Below the pieces are notes generated by a model. That model was given only the letters and a program-made list of their open reading frames with translations, searched no databases and had not been told where the DNA came from. Source: Halopseudomonas salina (lineage in GTDB: Bacteria; Pseudomonadota; Gammaproteobacteria; Pseudomonadales; Pseudomonadaceae). From it: a stretch of DNA of 64,000 nucleotides. Location: positions 1 to 64,000 of the forward strand of contig NZ_VTTI01000012.1 of NCBI RefSeq assembly GCF_008641105.1, given 5' to 3'. Both the position numbers and the translations under genes were made by a program. Positions 55,771-64,000 of this stretch are shown here, one piece after another; the first letter of the stretch is position 1; each line of letters opens with the position of its first letter.

Positions 55771-56392
55771 ACCCAAGACTGCACCATTCTATCTGGCGTC
55801 GGCCTCACCGCGTCGTAGTGAGTTGTTGACCCAGATCGGCGTAGTACACCGTCAGTTTGCCTGCAGTATCGACGAAAGCGTGCGAGCTGGAGAGGGGGCT
55901 GTGGACTATGTGGAGCGCGTCACCCGGGCCAAGGCCCTGGCGGGGCAGCACCAGGCCCCCGATGGGGCGGTAGTGTTGGCTGCCGATACGGCGGTCGTAA
56001 TAGACGACAGGATCCTGGGCAAGCCGATGGATGCCGATGACGCAGCGGTCATGCTTCGGTCCCTGTCCGGGCGGACGCACCGGGTGATCACGGCAGTTGC
56101 TGTAGCCTGCGGTGAGCGAATCGAAGTGATTCGGGTGGATACTGATGTCAGTTTCCGACCGATCGCGGCAGCCGAAATCCAGGCTTACTGGATGACAGGT
56201 GAGCCCGCAGACAAGGCTGGTGGTTATGCCATTCAGGGCCTGGGGGCGGTTTTTGTAGCTATGATTCAGGGGAGTTACAGCGCAGTAGTCGGGCTGCCTC
56301 TGGCGGAGACGGCACAGCTTTTGTCCAGCTTTGGCGTCGATTGTTGGCAGGGGCGTCAGGCGGAGTCCCCATCCGGACTAACGCAAGCATAA
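55760..56392 (+). CDS. maf: Maf family nucleotide pyrophosphatase (YhdE-like)
   Basis: House-cleaning dTTP/UTP pyrophosphatase candidate, 210 residues. It shows the Maf signature [14 protein letters not shown] with the phosphate-binding SxSPRR, the catalytic [18 protein letters not shown], and [23 protein letters not shown] 55760 overlaps mreD by 11 bases; a longer frame lies inside mreD. It follows the usual mre-maf-rng order. Confidence 0.92.
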   Translation: MYSEPKTAPFYLASASPRRSELLTQIGVVHRQFACSIDESVRAGEGAVDYVERVTRAKALAGQHQAPDGAVVLAADTAVVIDDRILGKPMDADDAAVMLRSLSGRTHRVITAVAVACGERIEVIRVDTDVSFRPIAAAEIQAYWMTGEPADKAGGYAIQGLGAVFVAMIQGSYSAVVGLPLAETAQLLSSFGVDCWQGRQAESPSGLTQA

Positions 56393-56458
56393 ATCCAGGT
56401 CGTCAGAGTACCGCGATCAACACCGCTTCCTGGTGATCTGGTGTGGAGAGCAGAGCCT

Positions 56459-57916
56459 GTGAGCGAAGAGATACTGATCAATATCACGCCGATGGAAACC
56501 CGGGTCGCCCTGGTGGAGAATGGCGTGCTGCAGGAAGTGCATATCGAGCGTACATTGCGCCGAGGCATTGTCGGCAACATCTACAAGGGCAAGGTGGTCA
56601 GAGTATTGCCTGGAATGCAGGCAGCCTTTGTCGATATCGGACTGGAGCGCGCTGCATTTATTCACGCATCCGAAGTGTCCGACCGCGAGGGCCAGGCTGT
56701 CGAGGCGATAACGGCTTTGCTGCATGAGGGCCAAGGTCTGGTAGTTCAGGTAACCAAGGACCCGATAGGCACCAAGGGTGCTCGCCTGACTACCCATCTG
56801 TCGATTCCCTCGCGTTTTCTGGTTTACATGCCGCGCACGCCCCATGTGGGCATTTCCCTCAAGATAGAAGATGAAGCCGAGCGCGACCGGCTCAAGCAGG
56901 TGGTATCCGCCTGCGTTGAAACTGAAGGCGTCGATGAGGCCGGTGGCTTCATTCTGCGGACCGCAGCCGAAGCAGCCCGTGAAGAGGAAATACGCGCGGA
57001 TATCCGTTACGTGCGTCGTCTCTGGTCGCAAATCTCGCAGCAGACCCAGGCGGCACCGGCCCCCTCGGTGATTTACGAAGACTTGCCCCTTGCCCTGCGC
57101 ACCCTGAGGGACCTGGTCTGCCCGCGTACGGAAAAGATCCGCGTGGATTCCCGGGAGACTTTCCAGAAGGTCGAGATTTTCGTGCAGGAGTTGATGCCCG
57201 CAGTGCAGAGTTTGTTGGAGCATTACCCCGGGGAAAGACCGATTTTCGATCTCTATGGCATCGAGGATGAGATCCACAAGGCGCTTGAGCGCCGGGTAAT
57301 GCTCAAGTCGGGTGGGCACCTGGTTATCGACCAGACTGAAGCCATGACCACCATCGACGTGAATACGGGCGCCTTTGTCGGTCATCGCAATCTTGAGGAA
57401 ACCATTTTCAAGACGAATCTTGAGTCGGCGATGGCGATTGCCCGGCAGCTGAGACTGCGCAACCTGGGCGGTATCATCATTATCGATTTTATCGATATGG
57501 TTGACGAAGATCACCAGCGCCAGGTGCTGCGCACACTGGAAAAACAGCTGGAACGCGATCACGCCAAAACCAACATTATCGGTATCACCGAGCTTGGCCT
57601 GGTGCAGATGACCCGCAAGCGCACCCGGGAAAGCCTCGAACAGATACTCTGCGAGCCGTGCCCCTGCTGCACGGGCAGGGGCATCCAGAAAACGCCTGAA
57701 AGTGTCTGTTATGAAATCTTCCGGGAGATTCTCCGTGAGGCGCGTGCCTATCAGGCCGGGGCATACACGGTGCTGGCTTCGCAGGCGGTAATCGATCGCC
57801 TGCTGGATGAAGAGTCGGGCAATGTCGCCGATCTGGAAATTTTCATCGAGCGCCCAATCCGCTTTCAGGTAGAGACGGTCTACACCCAGGAACAGTATGA
57901 CGTGGTACTCATGTGA
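56459..57916 (+). CDS. rng: ribonuclease G
   Basis: Single-strand endoribonuclease that matures the 16S rRNA 5' end and turns over mRNA. The 485-residue protein has an S1 domain (GNIYKGKVVRVLPGMQAAFVD), the catalytic core with TTIDVNTGAFVGHRNLEETI and GGIIIIDFIDMVDEDHQRQV, and the zinc-link cysteines CEPCPCCTGRG. The GTG at 56459 (SEEILINITPMETR) matches the family start and has GGAG about 11 bases upstream. Follows maf by 66 bases. Confidence 0.94.
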   Translation: MSEEILINITPMETRVALVENGVLQEVHIERTLRRGIVGNIYKGKVVRVLPGMQAAFVDIGLERAAFIHASEVSDREGQAVEAITALLHEGQGLVVQVTKDPIGTKGARLTTHLSIPSRFLVYMPRTPHVGISLKIEDEAERDRLKQVVSACVETEGVDEAGGFILRTAAEAAREEEIRADIRYVRRLWSQISQQTQAAPAPSVIYEDLPLALRTLRDLVCPRTEKIRVDSRETFQKVEIFVQELMPAVQSLLEHYPGERPIFDLYGIEDEIHKALERRVMLKSGGHLVIDQTEAMTTIDVNTGAFVGHRNLEETIFKTNLESAMAIARQLRLRNLGGIIIIDFIDMVDEDHQRQVLRTLEKQLERDHAKTNIIGITELGLVQMTRKRTRESLEQILCEPCPCCTGRGIQKTPESVCYEIFREILREARAYQAGAYTVLASQAVIDRLLDEESGNVADLEIFIERPIRFQVETVYTQEQYDVVLM

Positions 57917-57931
57917 TGCCGGACTGACCCG

Positions 57932-60900
57932 ATGCAAATTCAACGCTGGTTGATCCGTGCCCTCGATGGGTTGATCGTCTTGTTGGTGGTCTGGCTGCTG
58001 GCAGCGGCTGCCTACGTCAGTCTGGGTCGCCAGTTTGTGCCGGCCATAGCTGATTATCGCGTTGAGTTGCTGGCCTGGGCGGAGGAAACTACAGGAAGAG
58101 CCATATCGCTGGAAAGTCTGCGTGGTGAGATGCAGGGTTCGCAGCCGGTGCTGAAGATGCAGGGTCTGCGTGTGCACGAGCAGCTGGATCCGGACAGTCC
58201 GACCCTGCTGGCGCTGGATAATGTGACAGCTCGGGTGGATATCTGGGCGAGTCTCTGGGAGCGCAGGCTGGTCATGGATGCGCTGCAGATAGAGGGGCTC
58301 GCGCTCGAGCTGGTCGAGGATGCGGATGGACGCTGGCGCCTGCACGGTCTGGGTGAGCGGCTTGCGGGCAATTTTGATCTGGATACGACGCTGGACATGG
58401 TGTTTGAGCAGCGTCGCATTACCTTGCTGAATACCCGTATTCTGGTCAGTCCCCATGAGCGACCACAGTGGGTCTTCCAGGATGGCGAAATAACGCTCCT
58501 GAACGGCCCTGGTTGGCACCGTCTGGATGGCAGAGTGCGTTTGCCGGAAGGGCAACAGGTGCGCTGGCAGGTCAGTGCATTGCAGGAGGGTAGTGCTTGG
58601 CAGGACATGTCAGTGGGATTCTTCCTCGATCTGCCGCCCATTGACTGGGTCGAGCAATTGCCCCCGGCATGGCTGGAGATGGCTCCGATCGATCAGATGG
58701 TGGTCGGCGGGCGCTTCTGGGGTGGTTGGGAGAAGCAGCAGCTAGAGTATTTTCGTGGACGGCTCGAGATGCCTCGGCTGCGCCTGGAACAAGCGCAGAA
58801 TGTACCTGAGCTGACTGCGCTGGAGGCCGAATTTGCGTTCAGGCAGGGCGAGCGCCAGCGGCTGCGTATACAGGGGCTGGAGTTTGATCTTGGCGATCAG
58901 CATTGGCCACGCAGCCGGCTATCGCTGTGGCAGGATACAGCAAGCAGCGACTGGCAAATGCAGGCAGATACTGTGCCGCTGGAGATACTCGCGCAGCTGG
59001 TGCCTGCCAGTGTCTTGTCCGATCGGGCTGCAACCGCACTAGAGGCTTTGCAGCCTGTCGGCACCTTGAACGCGCTGTCTCTGCAGGGTGCTGGTCTGCC
59101 GGTAGACTGGCGCAGCCTGAGCATCAGCGCGATGCTTGAGGACGCGGGTGTTGGAGCCTGGCAGGGCGCGCCGGAAGTACAGGGTATCAGCGGGAGCCTG
59201 GCAGGCAGCCCCTTTCAGGGTCAACTGAGGGTAAGGAGCGATGATTGGTCGATGCACCTGCCCCGGCTGTTTCCCCAGTCATGGTCATATCAGCAACTCG
59301 TTGGACAGATGGACTGGCAATGGTCCGACGCCGAGGGATTGCGTCTGACAGCACCGGGTATGCGCGCGCAGGGTGTTGATGGTGTCGCAGCTGTCGCCTT
59401 GCAACTTCATCTGCCACCGCAAGGCCAGACCCCGACAATGGCGCTCAGGGTATCTCTGACCGACTCCCAGGCGACCTCCAGTGAGCATTACTTGCCGACC
59501 CTGTCGCCTGCCTTCAATCCGCAACTGGGGGAGTGGCTGAGCCAGGCACAGATTGAAGGTAGCGTGCCACTGGCTATTTTTGAGTATCAGGGGTCGCTGA
59601 GACGCGATGCTGAGCCCGGTGAGCGGTCCCTGTCACTGCATGCCCAACTGGATTCGGGCAGTCTGCTTTTTCAGCCCGATTGGCCGCGGCTTGAGAAGAT
59701 CAGCGCTATTTTGCGACTCAAGGATCAGCAGGTAGTAATAGAAGATGCCTCCGCACGGTTGTGGGATACGGCTCTCACTGGTATCCGGGTGAACACATAC
59801 CGCCAGCAACCTGCCGATGCGTTGCAACTGCGCATCGGCAGTGATTTCACTGGCCCGCTGGGTGATGCTCTGCGGCTCTTGCAGGACACCCCTCTTGCCG
59901 CAGCAACCAGTAACGCACTGCGAGGCTGGGAAGGGCAGGGGCAGGTTCAAGGGCAATTCGGGCTTGAGCTCCCGTTGCAAAGGGAGCGGGCAACGGTGGT
60001 GGATGCCCGTTGGCAGCTGGAAGCCGAGAGTCTCTCAATTCCGTTACTGCAGGCTTCTCTGGGCGAGCTGTCCGGACAGTTTGCCTTTACCTCTGATGCG
60101 GGTTTGCAAGCGAGTGAGATAAAGGCGAGCTTTCTGGGTCGCGCCATAGCAGGTGACATAAGCAGTCAGGCGGGTAGGCAGGAAGCGACATTCAATGGGC
60201 AGCACAGCATCGGCCAGCTCAAGTCGTGGCCGTTGCTTGCAAAGCTTCCCGCAGATCTGATGGCTGGTGAATTGTCATGGGAGGCCCGGGGCGCGTTGCA
60301 AGCAGGTGCTGCGTGGCTGCAGGTTGACAGCGATCTTGAGGGCGTGGAGTTGGATCTGCCGGGCCCGCTGGCAAAGTCGGCAGAGCGCTTGCTGCCAAGC
60401 CGCCTGACCTTGGCCCAGGATGGGGACCACTACAACTGGCGATTCAATCTGGGGCCGGATCTGGCGGGAGTGGTGCAGACAGGGGCGACTGCCTTGCGGG
60501 GAGATCTGCGCTACCGAAGTGGCGAGCCGTCATTGGGTCGAGAGCCGGGGCTTAGTGTCGGGGCCCGATTCGAACACGTTGAGCTGGCTGATTGGCGCAA
60601 TTGGGTCGAGCGCCAGGGAGCTTTACCGTCGCTAGTGGGTCAATCTGGTGCTGTTTCAGGGCTAAGGCCCAGTGCAGCGATTAAAAGGGTCAGAACGCTG
60701 GATCTGCGCGCAGGCGAGTTTAGCGGCCTGGGCCAACGTCTGAATGATCTGGCGATCAGTGGTGTACGCAGTGATCAGGGTTGGATGTTCAATCTCGATC
60801 AGGCACGAGTGAGGGGGCAGATTACCTTGCCGGACCTGCGCTCCGAACCTGTGGCGTTCAATATGCAGCGACTTTCTCTCGCCAGTGGCGACAGCGAGCC

Positions 60901-61798
60901 ACGGGTGGATGCATTGGCTAGTCCGCTGATCCCTGAAGACCCCCTGCGGGATGTGGATCCGCGAACGCTACCTGCCATGGATGTAAACATAGATATGCTG
61001 TCGCGGGGCAACGACCCGGTCGGGCCGGTGCGTTTTCAGATGCGCCCATCCGACCATGGTGCGCAGATCAGCAGTCTGTCGATGGACTTGCGTGGATTGC
61101 AGCTGGCGGGAGACCTGCAATGGCATGCCGGGGGCATGTCAAGCCAGTTCAGTGGGGGCCTGCAGGCAGGTGACATAGGCGGGGTGCTGAAGGCGTGGGG
61201 CTATGCTCCGACAGTGACCAGTGGACAATTTTCGACCACAGCGGATCTGACCTGGTCTGGATCACCGGCATTCTTCGCCTTGAGCCGCAGCACCGGGAGC
61301 ATTTTGCTCGATGCGCGCAATGGCACGTTGCAAAGTGGTGAAGGGTCTGCGGACGCCTTGCGGGTCTTCGGTCTGCTCAATTTCAACGCCCTGACACGCC
61401 GCTTGCGCCTGGATTTCAGTGATCTGTTCGGGCGGGGTACAGCCTACGATACCTTGACCGCCGACCTGGCCCTGACCGACGGCGTGATGCGCACCCGCAG
61501 CCCCTTGGTAATGGATGGACCCGGGGCGAAAATGCAGCTTGATGGCCACATCGACCTGCCGGCCCGCAGCATCGATATGGGGATGCTGGTAACCTTACCG
61601 GTAACCAACAATCTACCGCTGGCGGCCATTATTGCCGGCGCACCCTATATTGGCGGGGCGTTGTTTCTCGCTGACAAGATACTCGGCGACCGAGTCGCTC
61701 GCTTTGCGTCGGTTAAATATCGCGTCAGCGGTGATTGGCAGCAGCCTACCGTCGATTTCGAGCGGGCCTTTGATAACGAGGCAGCCCTGGAGGAGTGA
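57932..61798 (+). CDS. yhdP: YhdP family AsmA-like envelope protein
   Basis: A 1288-residue inner-membrane-anchored protein thought, in E. coli, to form a periplasm-spanning bridge for phospholipid transport to the outer membrane. It has one N-terminal helix (LDGLIVLLVVWLLAAAAYVSL), a long beta-rich DUF3971 body, and the conserved C-terminal end VLVTLPVTNNLPLAAIIAG (read here as MLVTLPVTNNL) with GALFLADKILGDRVARFASV. It starts 16 bases after rng. The next gene's ribosome site overlaps its last codons. Confidence 0.92.
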   Translation: MQIQRWLIRALDGLIVLLVVWLLAAAAYVSLGRQFVPAIADYRVELLAWAEETTGRAISLESLRGEMQGSQPVLKMQGLRVHEQLDPDSPTLLALDNVTARVDIWASLWERRLVMDALQIEGLALELVEDADGRWRLHGLGERLAGNFDLDTTLDMVFEQRRITLLNTRILVSPHERPQWVFQDGEITLLNGPGWHRLDGRVRLPEGQQVRWQVSALQEGSAWQDMSVGFFLDLPPIDWVEQLPPAWLEMAPIDQMVVGGRFWGGWEKQQLEYFRGRLEMPRLRLEQAQNVPELTALEAEFAFRQGERQRLRIQGLEFDLGDQHWPRSRLSLWQDTASSDWQMQADTVPLEILAQLVPASVLSDRAATALEALQPVGTLNALSLQGAGLPVDWRSLSISAMLEDAGVGAWQGAPEVQGISGSLAGSPFQGQLRVRSDDWSMHLPRLFPQSWSYQQLVGQMDWQWSDAEGLRLTAPGMRAQGVDGVAAVALQLHLPPQGQTPTMALRVSLTDSQATSSEHYLPTLSPAFNPQLGEWLSQAQIEGSVPLAIFEYQGSLRRDAEPGERSLSLHAQLDSGSLLFQPDWPRLEKISAILRLKDQQVVIEDASARLWDTALTGIRVNTYRQQPADALQLRIGSDFTGPLGDALRLLQDTPLAAATSNALRGWEGQGQVQGQFGLELPLQRERATVVDARWQLEAESLSIPLLQASLGELSGQFAFTSDAGLQASEIKASFLGRAIAGDISSQAGRQEATFNGQHSIGQLKSWPLLAKLPADLMAGELSWEARGALQAGAAWLQVDSDLEGVELDLPGPLAKSAERLLPSRLTLAQDGDHYNWRFNLGPDLAGVVQTGATALRGDLRYRSGEPSLGREPGLSVGARFEHVELADWRNWVERQGALPSLVGQSGAVSGLRPSAAIKRVRTLDLRAGEFSGLGQRLNDLAISGVRSDQGWMFNLDQARVRGQITLPDLRSEPVAFNMQRLSLASGDSEPRVDALASPLIPEDPLRDVDPRTLPAMDVNIDMLSRGNDPVGPVRFQMRPSDHGAQISSLSMDLRGLQLAGDLQWHAGGMSSQFSGGLQAGDIGGVLKAWGYAPTVTSGQFSTTADLTWSGSPAFFALSRSTGSILLDARNGTLQSGEGSADALRVFGLLNFNALTRRLRLDFSDLFGRGTAYDTLTADLALTDGVMRTRSPLVMDGPGAKMQLDGHIDLPARSIDMGMLVTLPVTNNLPLAAIIAGAPYIGGALFLADKILGDRVARFASVKYRVSGDWQQPTVDFERAFDNEAALEE

Positions 61799-61803
61799 TT
61801 CAT

Positions 61804-62655
61804 ATGCATCTTGTAGCAGCGATACAGATGATCAGCGGTCCTGATGTTCAGGCCAATCTGGACCAGGCGGCGCCACTCATTGCACAGGCAGCGCAGGCCG
61901 GGGCCAAGTTGGTGTTGCTTCCGGAGTGCTTTGCGGCCTTTGGTAATCGTAGTTTGAAAGAAATCGGCGAAGCGGAATGTTCCGGTCAACAACCGATCAC
62001 CCGCTTTCTGTCCAGACAGGCCAGCAAACATGGGATCTGGTTGATCGGTGGCAGCATCCCCCTTCCGCGGGCTGCGGGGAAAAAGCCCATGGCCTGTTGC
62101 CTGGTCTTTGACGACCAGGGGCAGCAGGTTGCGCGCTATGACAAGTTGCATCTGTTCGATGTGGAGGTCGAGGATAATCATCGTAGCTATCGCGAATCCA
62201 AGGATTACGGTTACGGCGATGCCATCGTTTGCGTCGATACACCGGTCGGTCGGGTTGGGCTGAGCATCTGTTATGATGTGCGCTTCCCGGAGCTCTATGT
62301 GGCTTTACGCCAGGCAGGCGCCGAACTCATTGTCGTCCCTTCGGCATTTACCGCGGTCACCGGCGCTGCCCACTGGGAGGTTCTGCTAAGGGCACGGGCT
62401 ATCGAAACCCAGTGTTACATTCTGGCCGCCAATCAGGGTGGGCTGCACCCGGGCGGCCGTGAGACCTTTGGCCGCAGTTGCCTGGTCGATCCCTGGGGCG
62501 AAGTCATGGATTCGCTGACCACTGGGGAAGGGGTGCTCTGCCAGAGCATCGATCATGATCATCTCAATACTATTCGCGCGCGGATGCCGGTTGACCGGCA
62601 TCGTCGCCTAGTGCCTGCGCAAGCCATTGTCGCAGCCGCCAAGGAGTCAGACTGA
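61804..62655 (+). CDS. carbon-nitrogen hydrolase (Nit/deaminated-glutathione amidase type)
   Basis: A 283-residue nitrilase-superfamily amidase with the Glu-Lys-Cys triad: Glu in LVLLPECFAAFG, Lys in RYDKLHLFDVEVED, Cys in GLSICYDVRFPELY. The spacing and the ESKDYGYGD loop fit the Nit1 group that hydrolyses deaminated glutathione; that assignment is by resemblance. AGGAG eight bases before ATG 61804 decides the start over the in-frame GTG at 61795. It abuts tldD directly. Confidence 0.88.
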   Translation: MHLVAAIQMISGPDVQANLDQAAPLIAQAAQAGAKLVLLPECFAAFGNRSLKEIGEAECSGQQPITRFLSRQASKHGIWLIGGSIPLPRAAGKKPMACCLVFDDQGQQVARYDKLHLFDVEVEDNHRSYRESKDYGYGDAIVCVDTPVGRVGLSICYDVRFPELYVALRQAGAELIVVPSAFTAVTGAAHWEVLLRARAIETQCYILAANQGGLHPGGRETFGRSCLVDPWGEVMDSLTTGEGVLCQSIDHDHLNTIRARMPVDRHRRLVPAQAIVAAAKESD

Positions 62656-64000
62656 ATGAGTAATGTACTAGCCCAAGTGGAAAACCGCCTGCTGATGCCG
62701 GCCGATCTGAGTCCAGACAGCGTTGCAGCTGTGCTCGGTCAACTGGTTTCGGCCCCGGGCGTGGATGCTGCCGATCTGTATTTCCAGCACCAGATCAGCG
62801 AGTCCTGGGTACTGGAAGACGGCATTGTCAAAGATGGCAGCTTCAACGTCGATCAGGGTGTTGGTGTGCGGGCCCAGTCGGGCGAGAAAACCGGTTTTGC
62901 TTACAGCAACGACGTGCGCCTGCCTGCGTTGAGTCAGGCGGTAGGGGCGGCGCGTTCGATTGCCCGTTCCGGCCAGACCGGCAGCGTTAAGGCCTGGGAT
63001 CGCGGTAACAGCACCGCCCTGTATGCCGCTGACAATCCGCTGGATGTCATGGCCCAGGCTGAAAAGGTCGCTTTCCTGCAACGCCTGGACGCTTATACAC
63101 GAAGCCTGGACTCGCGTATCACGCAGGTGTCGGTAAGCATGGGCGGCGTGCACGATACCGTACTGGTTGCTTCCAGCGACGGCACCTGGGCTGGTGATAT
63201 ACGCCCGTTGGTGCGGCTGAACGTCAGTGTCATTATCGAGAACAAGGGGCGTCGTGAGCGTGGCAGCTCCGGTGGTGGCGGACGCACCGACTACCGCTTC
63301 TTTGAAGCCGAAGAGCGCGCCATGGGTTATGCCCGTGAAGCGGTGCGTCAGGCGATAGTGAATCTGGAAGCCATTCCAGCTCCGGCCGGCAGCATGCCCG
63401 TGGTAATGGCGCCTGGCTGGTCCGGGGTTCTGCTGCACGAGGCCGTCGGCCATGGCCTGGAGGGTGACTTCAACCGCAAGGGCAGCTCCGCCTATAGCGG
63501 CCGGGTAGGTGAGAAGGTAGCGTCCAGCCTGTGCACCATAGTTGACGATGGAACGCTTCCGGGCCGTCGCGGGTCACTGAGCATGGATGACGAGGGTAAC
63601 CAGACCAACTGCACCACGTTGATCGAGAACGGCATTCTCAAGGGCTACATGCAGGACAAGCTCAACGCCCGCCTGATGGGCGTGCCTGCAACGGGTAACG
63701 GTCGACGTGAGTCTTACGCGCACCTGCCGATGCCGCGCATGACCAACACCTACATGCTGGCAGGCGAGAGTGATCCTGCGGACATCATCAAGTCGGTGAA
63801 GAAGGGTATTTACTGCGCGAATCTGGGCGGTGGTCAGGTTGACATTACCAGCGGCAAGTTTGTGTTCTCCACCAGCGAAGCCTATCTGATCGAGGACGGC
63901 AAGATCACCGCTCCGGTCAAGGGCGCAACGCTGATCGGTAACGGCCCGGAGGTGATGAATCGTGTCTCCATGGTCGGCCACGACCTGGCGCTGGATAGCG
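62656..64000 (+). CDS. tldD: metalloprotease TldD (3' end outside window)
   Basis: The first 448 residues of TldD, which with TldE (PmbA) forms a zinc protease that trims unfolded peptides, including CcdA and microcin B17 precursor in E. coli. It has the TldD metal motif [13 protein letters not shown] (HExxxH, zinc histidines), the N-terminal [14 protein letters not shown] segment ([20 protein letters not shown]) and [18 protein letters not shown]. The ATG lies immediately after the nit stop. The frame is open to the window edge, so the last part of the protein is missing. Confidence 0.92.
   Translation, partial: MSNVLAQVENRLLMPADLSPDSVAAVLGQLVSAPGVDAADLYFQHQISESWVLEDGIVKDGSFNVDQGVGVRAQSGEKTGFAYSNDVRLPALSQAVGAARSIARSGQTGSVKAWDRGNSTALYAADNPLDVMAQAEKVAFLQRLDAYTRSLDSRITQVSVSMGGVHDTVLVASSDGTWAGDIRPLVRLNVSVIIENKGRRERGSSGGGGRTDYRFFEAEERAMGYAREAVRQAIVNLEAIPAPAGSMPVVMAPGWSGVLLHEAVGHGLEGDFNRKGSSAYSGRVGEKVASSLCTIVDDGTLPGRRGSLSMDDEGNQTNCTTLIENGILKGYMQDKLNARLMGVPATGNGRRESYAHLPMPRMTNTYMLAGESDPADIIKSVKKGIYCANLGGGQVDITSGKFVFSTSEAYLIEDGKITAPVKGATLIGNGPEVMNRVSMVGHDLALDS

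Noticed and set aside
56417..58555. A 712-codon open frame on the minus strand opposite rng and yhdP
   Set aside because: It is antisense to two well-recognised genes, shows no family motif, and is explained by codon bias of the real plus-strand genes.

Overview
This window is a stretch of chromosome from a gammaproteobacterium of the Pseudomonadaceae. From memory of gene order, it resembles the P. aeruginosa hpt-upp-uraA / hemH / phr / murI-prmC-prfA-hemA / lolB-ispE-prs-rplY-pth-ychF block, followed by the gatCAB / mreBCD-maf-rng-yhdP-nit-tldD block. A Halopseudomonas- or P. stutzeri-like genome is my guess. I see no insertion sequence, prophage, integrase, CRISPR array or rRNA. Coding density is very high and many genes overlap by 1-20 bases.

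Layout. 1-7.4 kb: an acyl-CoA ligase, then a plus-strand run of leuA, a HolD-like psi subunit, rimI, a beta carbonic anhydrase, an EamA exporter and an isocitrate/isopropylmalate/homoisocitrate dehydrogenase relative. 7.4-11.7 kb: tRNA-Met with its own promoter and terminator, a large AsmA-like DUF748 protein and an MscS channel. 11.8-18.7 kb (minus): ychF, pth, rplY, prs, tRNA-Gln, ispE, lolB and a TPR lipoprotein. 18.9-24.2 kb (plus): hemA, prfA, prmC, moeB-like, murI, pagL.

24.2-35.3 kb is the most interesting part. An eight-gene, overlapping minus-strand operon starts with a LitR/CarH-like MerR regulator and a DNA photolyase. It continues with an NTF2-like protein, an SDR, an FAD amine-oxidase-like protein, DUF1365, a cyclopropane-synthase-like methyltransferase and DUF2878. 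The regulator lacks the residues that let CarH bind and sense adenosyl-B12. Its promoter region carries an exact match to the T(G/A)TACA-N12-TGTA(C/T)A operator reported for the class II LitR PplR1 of P. putida. A second exact match lies between a divergent FAD oxidoreductase/TIGR02450 pair and a TIGR01777/hemH pair. Together these look like a local light-responsive regulon joining DNA repair, membrane-lipid modification and haem synthesis.

35.3-41.4 kb: a LysE exporter and a minor pilin operon pilV-pilW-pilX-pilY1-pilE. 41.4-49.4 kb: uraA-upp, hpt, a SulP transporter, small conserved proteins, a YajG-like lipoprotein and a BetT-type BCCT transporter. 49.6-52.9 kb: gatB, gatA, gatC. 53.2-64 kb: the cell-shape operon mreB-mreC-mreD, where mreC appears to start at ATC, then maf, rng, yhdP, a nitrilase-family gene and tldD, which is cut by the window end.
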